A program made the position numbers and the translations under genes. The notes beneath the pieces were generated by a model. The model did no database searches and was not told the origin of the DNA. It saw nothing but the letters and a program-made list of their open reading frames with translations. This document shows, piece by piece, positions 14,197 to 23,165 of a stretch of 23,857 nucleotides of DNA; positions within the stretch are counted from its first letter, which is position 1; each line of letters begins with the position of its first letter. This DNA is from a virus. The stretch lies in the IMG/VR virus record IMGVR_UViG_3300025131_000427, positions 1-23,857 of that record. One strand, given 5' to 3'.

Positions 14197-17100
14197 TTAT
14201 ACGTGTCTATGGTAGGAGTTTTCCAAAAATCCAACGACAATTTGCAGATTATAAGGGATGTCAGGGTTTGCAAAGCTTCCATCATACCAAAAATTGGAAT
14301 CGTTTCCATACTGTACGAAAAGTTTAACAGATGACTGGCTTTCTTTAGTTTCCAGCATCTTCACAGTAGGGTATACACGGTTTACATTGGATGCCCAACT
14401 AAAGACGTCATTGGGGGTGGTAACGCCACCAATAGGTATAAGCGCCCGAACTACTTCCGGTTGAGGGGTTGGTTGTCTGTATGCGTTATCGTACCACGAC
14501 CAACTGCTGTAGACCTGTATAATTGGAGTGGGTTGTGTTAAGCTATTAAGGGGTTCATTAAAGAAAATTTCTATGGTTGTGCAAAGCAACGGGAAAGACG
14601 CTTCGTAGTCGTCGGGATCTTTCCCGCCATGCTTCGTTATTACCCTTTCGAAAGAGTTTTCTATTATTTGTACATCTTTAATGTTTCTTCCCACCAAGTT
14701 GTTTTTGTCGATTTGTTTAATATTTTCTCTTCCAACGGAGCCCACGGCCTCAACGCCAGCTGGAGTAAGGTGCCATGTGTAGTATCCGGGAGGTTGCGGT
14801 AAGAACCATTCAGGTTTCATCTCCTGCCAATAAGTTGGATATAGGCTATCGCCGCCTGCAGGTCCATAGACCGCAGGTCTGCAGGGTTTGAAACTAAAAT
14901 CGCACCACGCTTTATAGCTTAGATCTTTGTCTTTTGTCGTAATCATACTTTCCTCAACAACAAGAAAAGAAGTTGGGTTTTCTGTAGTTTTGTATCTTCC
15001 GTGTTCGGTTCCCCCAAATGATATATTTATGTTTTCTAAACCGTCTACAAAAAACTTGGTTGCAAGCTTGGAAAATTTAATACTGGGGTCTGTAAAGATA
15101 GTGGCTATTTCTTCTGTCGCGGGCCCGGGGCTTTCTCCAGAGTCTTCTGGGGGTGTCCTTGTGTAAGTTACGGTTTTTGTTTTGGGAGATCCGTCATCAT
15201 TGAAATGAGCAAGATAAGAGAGTTGATCGAAAACTCCAATACAGAATTGGGCATTGTCGACGCTTACAACTTTTGATTTTGGACCAGCTCCCGGCAGAAC
15301 TTCTAAGATGTCAGAAACTTTTTGCCCCGGCTCCAAAAGCATATAATCCCTGAAGACAGTTGAGTTTTCTGTATTGGCTTCGTTGTACTCTGTGGGCTTA
15401 ATTAATACGCTGGCGTCTTTTTGGGCTTGTCCTGCGACATCGGTGGCCACATTTCCGAACTTTCTACCACTTATAGAACCGGCTATTGCATTTCGATCAA
15501 TTATAAATTGAGGCGCGCGCCACAGGGGTATTCTATTTACCACAGGCGTGTTAGGGTTTCCCGGTGTTTTGTGAACCTCATACAAGTCTTCGTTACCTGT
15601 GGTATAATAGTAAACGATTCCAGCCGCTTCAGCAAATATATCGTCAATTTGAGTTTGGTTAAGTATAAAGTTGCCTTCTTGAGAGCTTTCGGATTCATCT
15701 ATGGCCAGTTGGGTCATCCCGTTAGGGAAGGTTTTCATCGATGCCAAGTAAGGGTAGTCTAGATTAAAGGCTTGTGCCGGTGAGACAAATTGGGAATCCA
15801 GCAGGTTTCCTTCAGAGGGAAATACTATTCCTGATATGGGTTCTATGTAGCAGCCGAGAATGTCGTAGCCTCCCAAATGACCCGCGCTGTTGTCTGTGTT
15901 TCTATAGTCCCAAGTCTCACTGCTATCGTCATTGGTGTTTATAGTGTTGTCATATACCCTGTTTGAGTTTTTAGTGGCTACTATGGTGGAGTTTCCTACG
16001 CTGGTTCTTCCTTCGGTGTCATGGGCTTCTACTACGATGTCAAATTTACGAATTGGTAATGAAAGTCCCGACTGCACCAAATACCCACTTGCATCGTTTT
16101 TGAAGTAGTTCTTATTTATCGCTACTCCTCCTCCAGCCACAGAGTTTGAGTGGTTGTATGCGTCGTAAATATTGGGGTTATTGTAATCTGTGCCGAATGT
16201 AAATGAAGGGGCACTCATTACGGTCGAATTGTAACCGGTGAACTCAAAATATATGTTTGTGCTGGGTGTGTTTTTTGAGCTGGGATCAGCTGGTTCTCTT
16301 ATTGTTATTCGATAGTCTACTTCATCATTGGTTATATAAATTCCCGGTTCATCAAATTGTATGTTAATTCCGGCTTGCCAAGTGAAGTTCGGGGTGTTTC
16401 CCGGAATAGGTATAGAGTTGACTGAAGTGGGTTTTTCTCCCGGAGTTCCCCCAGTTCCGCTGGGGATATTGGAAGTGGTTAATCCGTAAATGTCAATCGC
16501 ATTAGCTAAACTTTGGGTTCCTATAATATCCTCTTTGGCGAGTACTCCTATAGCTCCGCAAGGGGCCAATACCCCGTAGGGAGAAATAGCAAAAACACTA
16601 ATATGGTGGTCTACCTGTTCCGAGATAAATACGTTCCCTTCTATTATATCTGAGGGAAGCCCGTCGGAGTTAAGTTGTCTTTTGGATTCGTCAGAACCGG
16701 GGATTACGAGTTGATGGTAGGGTTCGTGATAAAGTTTGTAGCCGGTTGCGTCTGTGCCATTGTACCCTAGATCTGTAGGGGTGTCCCCGGGGATTGTCGT
16801 AAAATCTTCGCCTGTTTTAATGGCAACCAAATAATCTATTGAATTGTTTATTGTTCCGTCTTCAATGGAACTATAACCAACCGCCATGAAGGAAAAATTT
16901 AAAAGTTCATATTGTTGTTGATCTGCTCCTCCTATTTTGGGGTCTCTTCGTCCTACCGAAAGACTTTTTACGCAATTTGGTTTACTCTTCAGGAAAGAAT
17001 TTTCGAAGGTAACTTTCTGTTCAACATTGTCATATTTTCCGCTAAAATAGGAAAGCGCCGAAATGTCATAAGTCTGGTCGGTGTTTTCCTTGGAGTTTAT

Positions 17101-19683
17101 TATTCGGAAGTTAGAGAAGTTTCCGCTGTAAAATTCCTTATCAGTTTCATCATATGGTTCCACGCTCCACACTAAATTTTCTCCGCTAAAATATCCTCCA
17201 GAATATTCGACTGAAGTGTTGGAGTTTCCATCCACATTTACGCCACTGTTGATGTACCCTGTTATTACATAATTATCAAAATCTAGTTGATTGCCGGTGG
17301 GTGCGTCGAAGTCCGCGTTAGCAAAATAGGATTGATTAAATGGAGCGCCCGTCTTGAAGAAGATCTGAGTGTTAACCCCGCTTCCCCCTAGTTCAAAATC
17401 GGATCGATAGTCTCCTGTCGTGGTGGTGGTATGGGCTCCACTGAAGTATAAGGTTTGCAGGTTGCTTCTCTTGAGTTCTCTTATTCCGCTTGAGTTTAGC
17501 CCCTCTACGCTAGCGTCATAGTTGTATGTTGGGGTAAGTAGGGAGAATTTGTAAGCTTTGTCCGCGGTGAAATTCAAGGCTGAATCTAATATAACACTAT
17601 TGTAGGCAGGGTTGTTTATGGCGCTGCTAGCGGGGCTGTCGGTGGGGGTTAGTCCGTTAACCATGTTGGTTCTGCCGCTATATTTCAGCGGGCTTATATT
17701 GTTATCATAAATTTGAACTATATCGCCGGGTTTAAGATAGGCTCCTGCTGTTCCCATTTTAAAACTTACCGAATCTGTTTCGTCTTTTTCGCTCGCCAAT
17801 ATCCACAACCCAAACCTTCGGGCTTGGCCCCGGCTTGTGCACCCTATAGCGGCGGTTTCTATTTGGCGGATGCCGTATTTCTTGATTGCTTCTTCGTCAG
17901 AAACATATTCTATGGCGGGTTGGAAAAAGTTTCTTTTATCAATGTACCTGACGAGAGCCACCGTATGACGAGCCTTCTTGGCAGATGATGCGTACGTAAA
18001 GTCTCCGTCAACCACATTTGAGTTATTAAGTTGGTAAATGGGTTTCTTGTAGGCGTCCTGAACTGCAAAAACCAAACCGTTTGAATAATAGGTCAATCCA
18101 CGAAAGGCCGAGGCCAAATCGTTTATTAGTTTGTACGCTTCCTCTCTCGATATTATAAGATGGTTTAGGGTGAATCGAGGTTCAACTGACCCGTAGCCGT
18201 CTGGCACAAGGACATCGCAATACTGGGCTATTTCGTACAAAGCCCATTTGTCTATTTCCGATTCTTTTAAATACCCCCCTAATCCGTATCGGGGGTTGGT
18301 GAGCATGTCGTAGAAACACCAAGCAGGGTTATCACTCCATACTTTTTCATCTAAAAAATTTCCATCCCAAAAATTGGCAGGATCAGTGCCGTAATTATTT
18401 GATGGATTGGTGGTGGGGCTCACTCCCCCACTTTGACCGTAGGTTTTCGTTACAGGGTCATAGTTATTTGGGATTTTTATTTTTTGCAGTTTCGCGTCAT
18501 AAGCTCGTGCGGGAATTCGACTAAAGTTATCGGCGTCAAATTTGGAATAAACCATGGCGGTATAGGGATAGCGCAGTTTGGTTCCGTAAATTTCTACGAT
18601 TGAGTCCACAAAAGTTACCGCCCTAAAAAAGGAGGTAAGCGGTTCGGGGGTAAGCCTTACTATTCTTACTCTCCATCCGTCAAAGCCGTCTTCGTCTTTA
18701 TAGTTCCCCACGTCCGCCTCTAGGTTTATTTTGGTAGAACGAATGTATCCTTGGTCTATTTTACCGAACACCCTTTCTGTTACTGGTCCATACCACTTGG
18801 TTTGTCTTTTTTTTGTTGTTATGTCGTCGTTGGTAGTTGGATTTTTAAACTCACTGTCGGAGGGTAAGCTAAACCTCTCATCAAAAACAGGTTGGTAATA
18901 TATCCAGTACTCCACGGTACGGGCTTTTATGTCGCCGTACCCTACTGGGCCAGTATCAAACATCATCGGTGCCGGTTTGATTCTTTTGAAGGTTTTTGGG
19001 GCGTTAGGATTTCGTATACTTTCGCTGAGGGCTGATACCTTGACATTAACGATTAACGAACTGCATTCGCGGTTGAGTACAGTATAAGTCTTGGCGTTTT
19101 TATCTATTTTGGTGTTGGTTTTTAATTCCGCTCCCGTGGAGTACGTTGGAGCGTTTTCGTTTCCTTTAATGTCGGGTCCGTAAAGTCTTTCTCCGATATT
19201 TCGGTTGACGCTTAAGTCTAAAATTTCTGAAGCGGTCAATCCTCCCATGTTGGCATTTAAGGATGGCAAGTTTCCCCCCGGTTCACCATTGACCCATTCC
19301 ACGTTAATACTTTGAAAATTGTAATAACCGTCTTCATCAACCACCGGCACTTGATTCCAATATACGGATCGGAGAAATCCCAAAGATGGCAACGGGTTAT
19401 CTAGGTCAAAGCTCGTTCCTGTGGCTTTGTAGCGGTTATTGGGATCGTAAGTTCCAAAGGGGGAACCTTCATCGGGAGTAACTACTTTCTGGAACCCCGT
19501 TTCCCCTGCTGTTCCGAAATAGTCGTAGCGTCCACTAACCAGTCCCTGTATGGGTCCTTCGCACAGTAAGTCGGCAACCTCTATGTGAGACTCAGAAACA
19601 ACCGGAATGCCGGTATTTCCCCCGCTCGCAACAGCTCCTATGTCAGTTACGTTAGGTCTTGCTTGTTCTACATATTCTCCCAT
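14197..19683 (-). CDS. J: Central tail fibre / host-specificity protein J
   Basis: An 1828-residue J-family tip protein; lambda J has 1132 residues. It forms the central tip and fibre and determines receptor binding. Evidence: near the N-terminus EVADLLCEGPIQGLVSG (35-51) matches the J signature EGPI-x-G. The region around 452-507 is typical J: NPAWCFYDML, GLGGYL, DKWALYEIAQYCD, VPDG and EPRFTLN. Near 640-680 comes the J-type AxxRxG segment (GQARRFGLWILASE) followed by LKPGDIVQI. The N-terminal third is therefore well supported. After about residue 700 the sequence is Gly/Ser/Asn/Tyr-rich and beta-structured, with a possible fibronectin-III-like stretch near 1115-1160, and then unrecognised to the end, consistent with a host-specific region. 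A strong AAGGAG site (19694-19699) lies 10 bp before ATG 19683. The gene follows I by 14 bp. Confidence 0.93.
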   Translation of the reverse strand: MGEYVEQARPNVTDIGAVASGGNTGIPVVSESHIEVADLLCEGPIQGLVSGRYDYFGTAGETGFQKVVTPDEGSPFGTYDPNNRYKATGTSFDLDNPLPSLGFLRSVYWNQVPVVDEDGYYNFQSINVEWVNGEPGGNLPSLNANMGGLTASEILDLSVNRNIGERLYGPDIKGNENAPTYSTGAELKTNTKIDKNAKTYTVLNRECSSLIVNVKVSALSESIRNPNAPKTFKRIKPAPMMFDTGPVGYGDIKARTVEYWIYYQPVFDERFSLPSDSEFKNPTTNDDITTKKRQTKWYGPVTERVFGKIDQGYIRSTKINLEADVGNYKDEDGFDGWRVRIVRLTPEPLTSFFRAVTFVDSIVEIYGTKLRYPYTAMVYSKFDADNFSRIPARAYDAKLQKIKIPNNYDPVTKTYGQSGGVSPTTNPSNNYGTDPANFWDGNFLDEKVWSDNPAWCFYDMLTNPRYGLGGYLKESEIDKWALYEIAQYCDVLVPDGYGSVEPRFTLNHLIISREEAYKLINDLASAFRGLTYYSNGLVFAVQDAYKKPIYQLNNSNVVDGDFTYASSAKKARHTVALVRYIDKRNFFQPAIEYVSDEEAIKKYGIRQIETAAIGCTSRGQARRFGLWILASEKDETDSVSFKMGTAGAYLKPGDIVQIYDNNISPLKYSGRTNMVNGLTPTDSPASSAINNPAYNSVILDSALNFTADKAYKFSLLTPTYNYDASVEGLNSSGIRELKRSNLQTLYFSGAHTTTTTGDYRSDFELGGSGVNTQIFFKTGAPFNQSYFANADFDAPTGNQLDFDNYVITGYINSGVNVDGNSNTSVEYSGGYFSGENLVWSVEPYDETDKEFYSGNFSNFRIINSKENTDQTYDISALSYFSGKYDNVEQKVTFENSFLKSKPNCVKSLSVGRRDPKIGGADQQQYELLNFSFMAVGYSSIEDGTINNSIDYLVAIKTGEDFTTIPGDTPTDLGYNGTDATGYKLYHEPYHQLVIPGSDESKRQLNSDGLPSDIIEGNVFISEQVDHHISVFAISPYGVLAPCGAIGVLAKEDIIGTQSLANAIDIYGLTTSNIPSGTGGTPGEKPTSVNSIPIPGNTPNFTWQAGINIQFDEPGIYITNDEVDYRITIREPADPSSKNTPSTNIYFEFTGYNSTVMSAPSFTFGTDYNNPNIYDAYNHSNSVAGGGVAINKNYFKNDASGYLVQSGLSLPIRKFDIVVEAHDTEGRTSVGNSTIVATKNSNRVYDNTINTNDDSSETWDYRNTDNSAGHLGGYDILGCYIEPISGIVFPSEGNLLDSQFVSPAQAFNLDYPYLASMKTFPNGMTQLAIDESESSQEGNFILNQTQIDDIFAEAAGIVYYYTTGNEDLYEVHKTPGNPNTPVVNRIPLWRAPQFIIDRNAIAGSISGRKFGNVATDVAGQAQKDASVLIKPTEYNEANTENSTVFRDYMLLEPGQKVSDILEVLPGAGPKSKVVSVDNAQFCIGVFDQLSYLAHFNDDGSPKTKTVTYTRTPPEDSGESPGPATEEIATIFTDPSIKFSKLATKFFVDGLENINISFGGTEHGRYKTTENPTSFLVVEESMITTKDKDLSYKAWCDFSFKPCRPAVYGPAGGDSLYPTYWQEMKPEWFLPQPPGYYTWHLTPAGVEAVGSVGRENIKQIDKNNLVGRNIKDVQIIENSFERVITKHGGKDPDDYEASFPLLCTTIEIFFNEPLNSLTQPTPIIQVYSSWSWYDNAYRQPTPQPEVVRALIPIGGVTTPNDVFSWASNVNRVYPTVKMLETKESQSSVKLFVQYGNDSNFWYDGSFANPDIPYNLQIVVGFLENSYHRHV

Positions 19684-19697
19684 TTACTTTTTTCTCC

Positions 19698-20474
19698 TTA
19701 TCCGCCCGGGGTTCCTGACCAGTCTGAGTCGTATTGCACCCTGCGCTTGAGACGTTCTCCTGCCGATGGATTAGTTACCCTATAAATCAGTCCTTTGGCT
19801 GCATTTCCCCATGTCTTGTTCAGGGAGATATCCGCAGCCGTGTCAAGTGTATCCAGAGAGGTTTGAATGACGTGACTTCCGACTAGAAGTCTGCCGTACC
19901 CTACAAAAACAGGGCCACCTTCCCTTACGGTATTTTGGGGACCACTAAACATGTAGGAGGGTTTCCCTCCCCCTTCAATTTCTCTTACGTCTTCAAATTT
20001 AGGGGTGGGGGTAAGGAGGTTAGATACTCCTGCCGCCAAAAGCCCTATACCTGCCATTATTAAATAAGGATTGCCTCCCATCCAAATCCCAACAGCTATT
20101 AATATAATTCCGGCAATTATTGCAAAGATAGACTTTGAATCCGCTTTTTTTTCGGCGGATGATTCTCCTTCCATTACCGGAACTATATCGATTGTTTTAA
20201 GCTCTTTAAACTTCATCGCCAGTTCTGATGACCTGATTCCCTCTTCGGTGTTTGGGTCTTTGCCTTCTTCTACCAAGAAATCTTTTTTGTTTATTAATAC
20301 CCTGTATTTAATATTTTTCTCGTCATTTTCTATAAGAGATTTATAGAGCGTTTTGCAGTTGGCCTGAATCCCTCTCATAGCTTCTCCCACGCTGCTTGCA
20401 GCCAAGTCAAAATGTTGTCTTCCTACCTGTTCCGACAGGACACCATGCAAAGTTATGTGTGTTAGTTTTCTCAT
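19698..20474 (-). CDS. I: Tail assembly protein I
   Basis: A 258-residue homolog of lambda gpI, required for assembly of the tail tip with J. The N-terminal ~105 residues have the beta-grasp-like character of the family, starting with ITLHGVLSEQVGRQHFDLAA. A central Ala/Gly/Ile-rich segment (about 115-155, with SIFAIIAGIILIAVGIWMGG and a second hydrophobic helix) is typical of I proteins and can score as membrane-spanning. The C-terminal part contains the PxFVGYGRLLVGS motif (about 188-200) seen in this family, and ends in a short Arg-rich stretch. The start ATG (20474) overlaps the stop of K as ATGA, and J follows after 14 bp, the lambda order K-I-J. Confidence 0.9.
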   Translation of the reverse strand: MRKLTHITLHGVLSEQVGRQHFDLAASSVGEAMRGIQANCKTLYKSLIENDEKNIKYRVLINKKDFLVEEGKDPNTEEGIRSSELAMKFKELKTIDIVPVMEGESSAEKKADSKSIFAIIAGIILIAVGIWMGGNPYLIMAGIGLLAAGVSNLLTPTPKFEDVREIEGGGKPSYMFSGPQNTVREGGPVFVGYGRLLVGSHVIQTSLDTLDTAADISLNKTWGNAAKGLIYRVTNPSAGERLKRRVQYDSDWSGTPGG

Positions 20475-21217
20475 TGGGGTCTATAGGCGTAAATTATTCG
20501 GTTGGAAAAGGAGGTGCTCACCCTTTCTGTAGTAACATGTTTGTTTCTGGGGTGATGGATAACCATATTATTTCCTAAATACACTGCTAAGTGAAGCGGA
20601 GTATCGTTTTCCCGCAATCCTATCACTAAAATATCGTTCTTCTTTAAGTCCTCCATTTGGGATACAGCTATCTTTAGGAAATCTTTTTTAGTATAAGATA
20701 CCGCTACTTCGTCAATAAGGTCTATAGCTTTCTGTAGGTTTTCTTTTTGAGCTCCAAAAGAGTAAGCTTCACACACCTCCTGAGGAAGTTTAGCCTGTGT
20801 GTTTTTGTTTATATAGTCTCGGACCAAAGTAAAACAATCGTTTACCCCAACTTTGAAAGGCTTGTTGAGGTACAGCGTCTTGTGCTTTTTGGGGTTAAAT
20901 TCGCGAAAAGAATTATTTTTGATGTTAAACATTATGTAGTTAACGTTGTGGTAGGAACTATTTGTCTTGTCCGCTTCCGAAAACTCTTCTTCTTCTAAGT
21001 GGGAATGGTAAACGCTTTTAATTTTTCCTCGGGAGGAGCACTTCAGGTAGTCCAGTGGGTCTAGGGAAAAGCTGGTTAGCGGGGAAGTGGAAATGTTTCG
21101 GCATTTAAAAACTTTATAGGCGGTATCTTTTTTAACTATCAAACCACAGCACTCGTTTGGGGAGTCTTCCAAGGCGTGGGACTTAATGTGTTCTTTTATG
21201 TGTTGTGTTAGTTTCAT
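20471..21217 (-). CDS. K: Tail assembly protein K: JAMM/MPN peptidase plus NlpC/P60 domain
   Basis: A 248-residue two-domain hydrolase of the lambda gpK type. The N-terminal JAMM/MPN domain (about 1-115) has Glu22 in NECCGLIV, then His71-Ser-His73, Ser80 and Asp83, the zinc-binding JAMM set. The loop between the second His and the Ser has six residues; the usual JAMM consensus has seven. The C-terminal NlpC/P60 domain (about 118-248) has Cys128 in VNDCFTLVRDYI, His209 in LHLAVYLGNN and His221/222 in VIHHPR as the likely catalytic triad. NlpC/P60 domains cleave cell-wall peptides, so K may process a tip component and locally open the peptidoglycan; this is family knowledge. ATG 21217 overlaps the L stop and the K stop overlaps the I start, so L-K-I are translationally coupled. 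Confidence 0.93.
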   Translation of the reverse strand: MKLTQHIKEHIKSHALEDSPNECCGLIVKKDTAYKVFKCRNISTSPLTSFSLDPLDYLKCSSRGKIKSVYHSHLEEEEFSEADKTNSSYHNVNYIMFNIKNNSFREFNPKKHKTLYLNKPFKVGVNDCFTLVRDYINKNTQAKLPQEVCEAYSFGAQKENLQKAIDLIDEVAVSYTKKDFLKIAVSQMEDLKKNDILVIGLRENDTPLHLAVYLGNNMVIHHPRNKHVTTERVSTSFSNRIIYAYRPQ

Positions 21218-23163
21218 TGGGACCTAAAGGTTTGTTGTATTTGGGTGGCGGCGGGGAATCCTCCGTAGGGAAGACCGCCCTTGTCGGTTGCTGCTGCAGC
21301 AGCTCCTCCTATAACGCAAACGCTCCCTTCCTTTTTGATTGCTCCACCTTTATTGATGGCTTTGGTCCCCCATCTTAATCGGCATCCCGTTAGACTTTTC
21401 GAGCATTGGTCTGCAATCCAATAAGTTGAGTTGGGAGGGGGAAACCCGCTGTGAGTTTTTTGGCATACATAATAATATTTTAAATCGTCTTTTACCGTAT
21501 AGACGTAATCTCCGACGTTATACTGGAGAGAGCTTTGCCAGAGCCCTTTGTCGTCAAAATTGGACCTTTTAAGTTGGCTTCCTAAAGCTTCAATTACTTT
21601 TTCGTCATTGTCTGTAGCTACCGGTGGGGCTTCATCCGGAAGCAGGGTTTCCCCCGAATCTAACCCTGCCTTAGTAATGATCGGGGGGGTGGAGTCTTCC
21701 ATTTTAGAGAGGGTAACGTCTGTTATTTTCCAATTTGCGTATCCCGTGTTCCAGACTTGAAGCATCCCATTACTGCCTGTTCCCACAGCTCTATCGTTAA
21801 CTTTAAAGTGCAAAGTGATGGTGCCTTCTTGGTTTGGTGTATTGCTGTTTGACCATGCTTGTTTCCAGCCTACTTTGCTTTGTATAGTGGTGGCATTTAC
21901 TATTTGAAACTTTGGGTAGGTGCTTGCCGCGTTTAAAAAAGTTAAATTAAATTTTAATTGATATTCTTCCTTGGGGACCACGGGGAAAGCGGGAGAGTTG
22001 GCTACTGAGAAGTTTACATTGTGTCCACTCGGTCCCGCATTTCTTATGGCGGCGGTTATTCCTGTGTTAGATGTATTGCTGGTGAGAGTGTCGTAGCTAT
22101 AATCTATTGTTCCCGTTTCGTCGTCCTGTATTGTAGCGCTTAAAGTTCCGTAAAGTCGCTCAGATCCAACTGCGTACTGGCTGGACGGGGGAGAGACCGA
22201 TATATCATCACTTATCGTAAACGTCGCACCGCTTGTAAAGTTAATAACGTAGCCCGTATGAAAAATGGTGTTGATGGGGTCTACCCTTATACTGCTTCCA
22301 ATATCTAAAGAAATGCCGTCAGCTACTACTTGGTCTCGGGCGCTTGCATTAGCCCAGTTTCCAGCTCCGCTTCCAGACCAAATCGACGACGCGATCTTGT
22401 AGCTTTCGATATCATACTTGTGCTGGTACCAGCATCCGGGTCCCCGATAGTCAAACATGCAACGGTTAGCCAATATCATTCTTTTAGGAATTTGTATTCC
22501 TTCCAAGTCTAAATTAGAAGAAAGTTGGTATCTTAAAATTGATTTGTTTTCTGATTCTTTTCTTTCTATATAATATATATCACGGGGAAGTTCCGCATAA
22601 GGGTCCGGCTCGAAACCTAACGGTATTTCTCCCAAGTTTTCAGTAGCCATGTCTTCTAAAGCGTTCGGAGAAACTTTTCCTTCCGCATTTACCGCTAAAA
22701 AATTATCTATGTCCAAATATTTGGCGAAAGTTCTTATCCGCGTTACTTTGGCCCCCACTATGTCTCCAAATTTTCTTATCTGATGCCTGAGGAGGCCCAT
22801 TAGGTCCTGCTGGGAGCCTTGGGTTGCTATCATTAGAACTGGCGTTGGGAGCGTTCCCCGGGAGGAGGTCTCGAACCCTTCTCCTTGTATGGGGGCTGGG
22901 TAGTAGGTGTTTCCCTGCCATTTTAAAAATGAATTGAAAACATTAATACTGTTGTGGAAACGTAAAATATTATCTTGAACGGTTTGAGTCACTCCGTAAG
23001 CGTCTGCCTCCGCCCCGAGATTGGATATATTGTTTGACTCCATTACATTGGTGACATCTATTTCAAAGAAGGTCACAATCGCGGACGGGTTGAGGTTGGC
23101 GAGTTCTGCGCTAACAGATTTGAAAGAAGACTGGGCTCTGTTCTTGGTCGGAGAGTAGGGCAT
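21214..23163 (-). CDS. L: Tail tip protein L (Fe-S type) with large insertion
   Basis: A 649-residue L protein; lambda L has 232. The N-terminal ~235 residues match the family by order and context (PYSPTKNR start; LRHQIRKFGDIVGAKVTRIR; the DIYYIERKESENK stretch). The four cysteines that hold the iron-sulfur cluster in lambda L are kept: C235 and C244 (CMFDYRGPGC) and C587 and C594 (CSKSLTGC), followed by a CRLRWG-like end. In lambda L the two pairs are separated by a couple of dozen residues; here 342 lie between them. The insert (about 255-580) is beta-rich. It includes a carbohydrate-binding-like jelly-roll-type stretch (about 265-490) and a small CBM5/12-like module (about 540-583: W542, YNVGDYV, YYYVC, PPP, W582). 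It starts 2 bp after M (stop TAA 23168-23166) and overlaps K by ATGA. Confidence 0.88.
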   Translation of the reverse strand: MPYSPTKNRAQSSFKSVSAELANLNPSAIVTFFEIDVTNVMESNNISNLGAEADAYGVTQTVQDNILRFHNSINVFNSFLKWQGNTYYPAPIQGEGFETSSRGTLPTPVLMIATQGSQQDLMGLLRHQIRKFGDIVGAKVTRIRTFAKYLDIDNFLAVNAEGKVSPNALEDMATENLGEIPLGFEPDPYAELPRDIYYIERKESENKSILRYQLSSNLDLEGIQIPKRMILANRCMFDYRGPGCWYQHKYDIESYKIASSIWSGSGAGNWANASARDQVVADGISLDIGSSIRVDPINTIFHTGYVINFTSGATFTISDDISVSPPSSQYAVGSERLYGTLSATIQDDETGTIDYSYDTLTSNTSNTGITAAIRNAGPSGHNVNFSVANSPAFPVVPKEEYQLKFNLTFLNAASTYPKFQIVNATTIQSKVGWKQAWSNSNTPNQEGTITLHFKVNDRAVGTGSNGMLQVWNTGYANWKITDVTLSKMEDSTPPIITKAGLDSGETLLPDEAPPVATDNDEKVIEALGSQLKRSNFDDKGLWQSSLQYNVGDYVYTVKDDLKYYYVCQKTHSGFPPPNSTYWIADQCSKSLTGCRLRWGTKAINKGGAIKKEGSVCVIGGAAAAATDKGGLPYGGFPAATQIQQTFRSQ

Positions 23164-23165
23164 TT

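Noticed and set aside
14190-14309. Upstream extension of the 290-residue gene to ATG 14309 (330 residues)
   Set aside because: It would overlap the well-supported J gene by 113 nt, and the added 40 residues are not like the rest of the protein. ATG 14189 lies 7 nt after the J stop and is the natural start.
19990-20140. Membrane protein call for protein I from its hydrophobic centre
   Set aside because: The Ala/Gly/Ile-rich segment is a usual feature of the lambda I family, whose members act in tail assembly; it does not by itself show a membrane protein.
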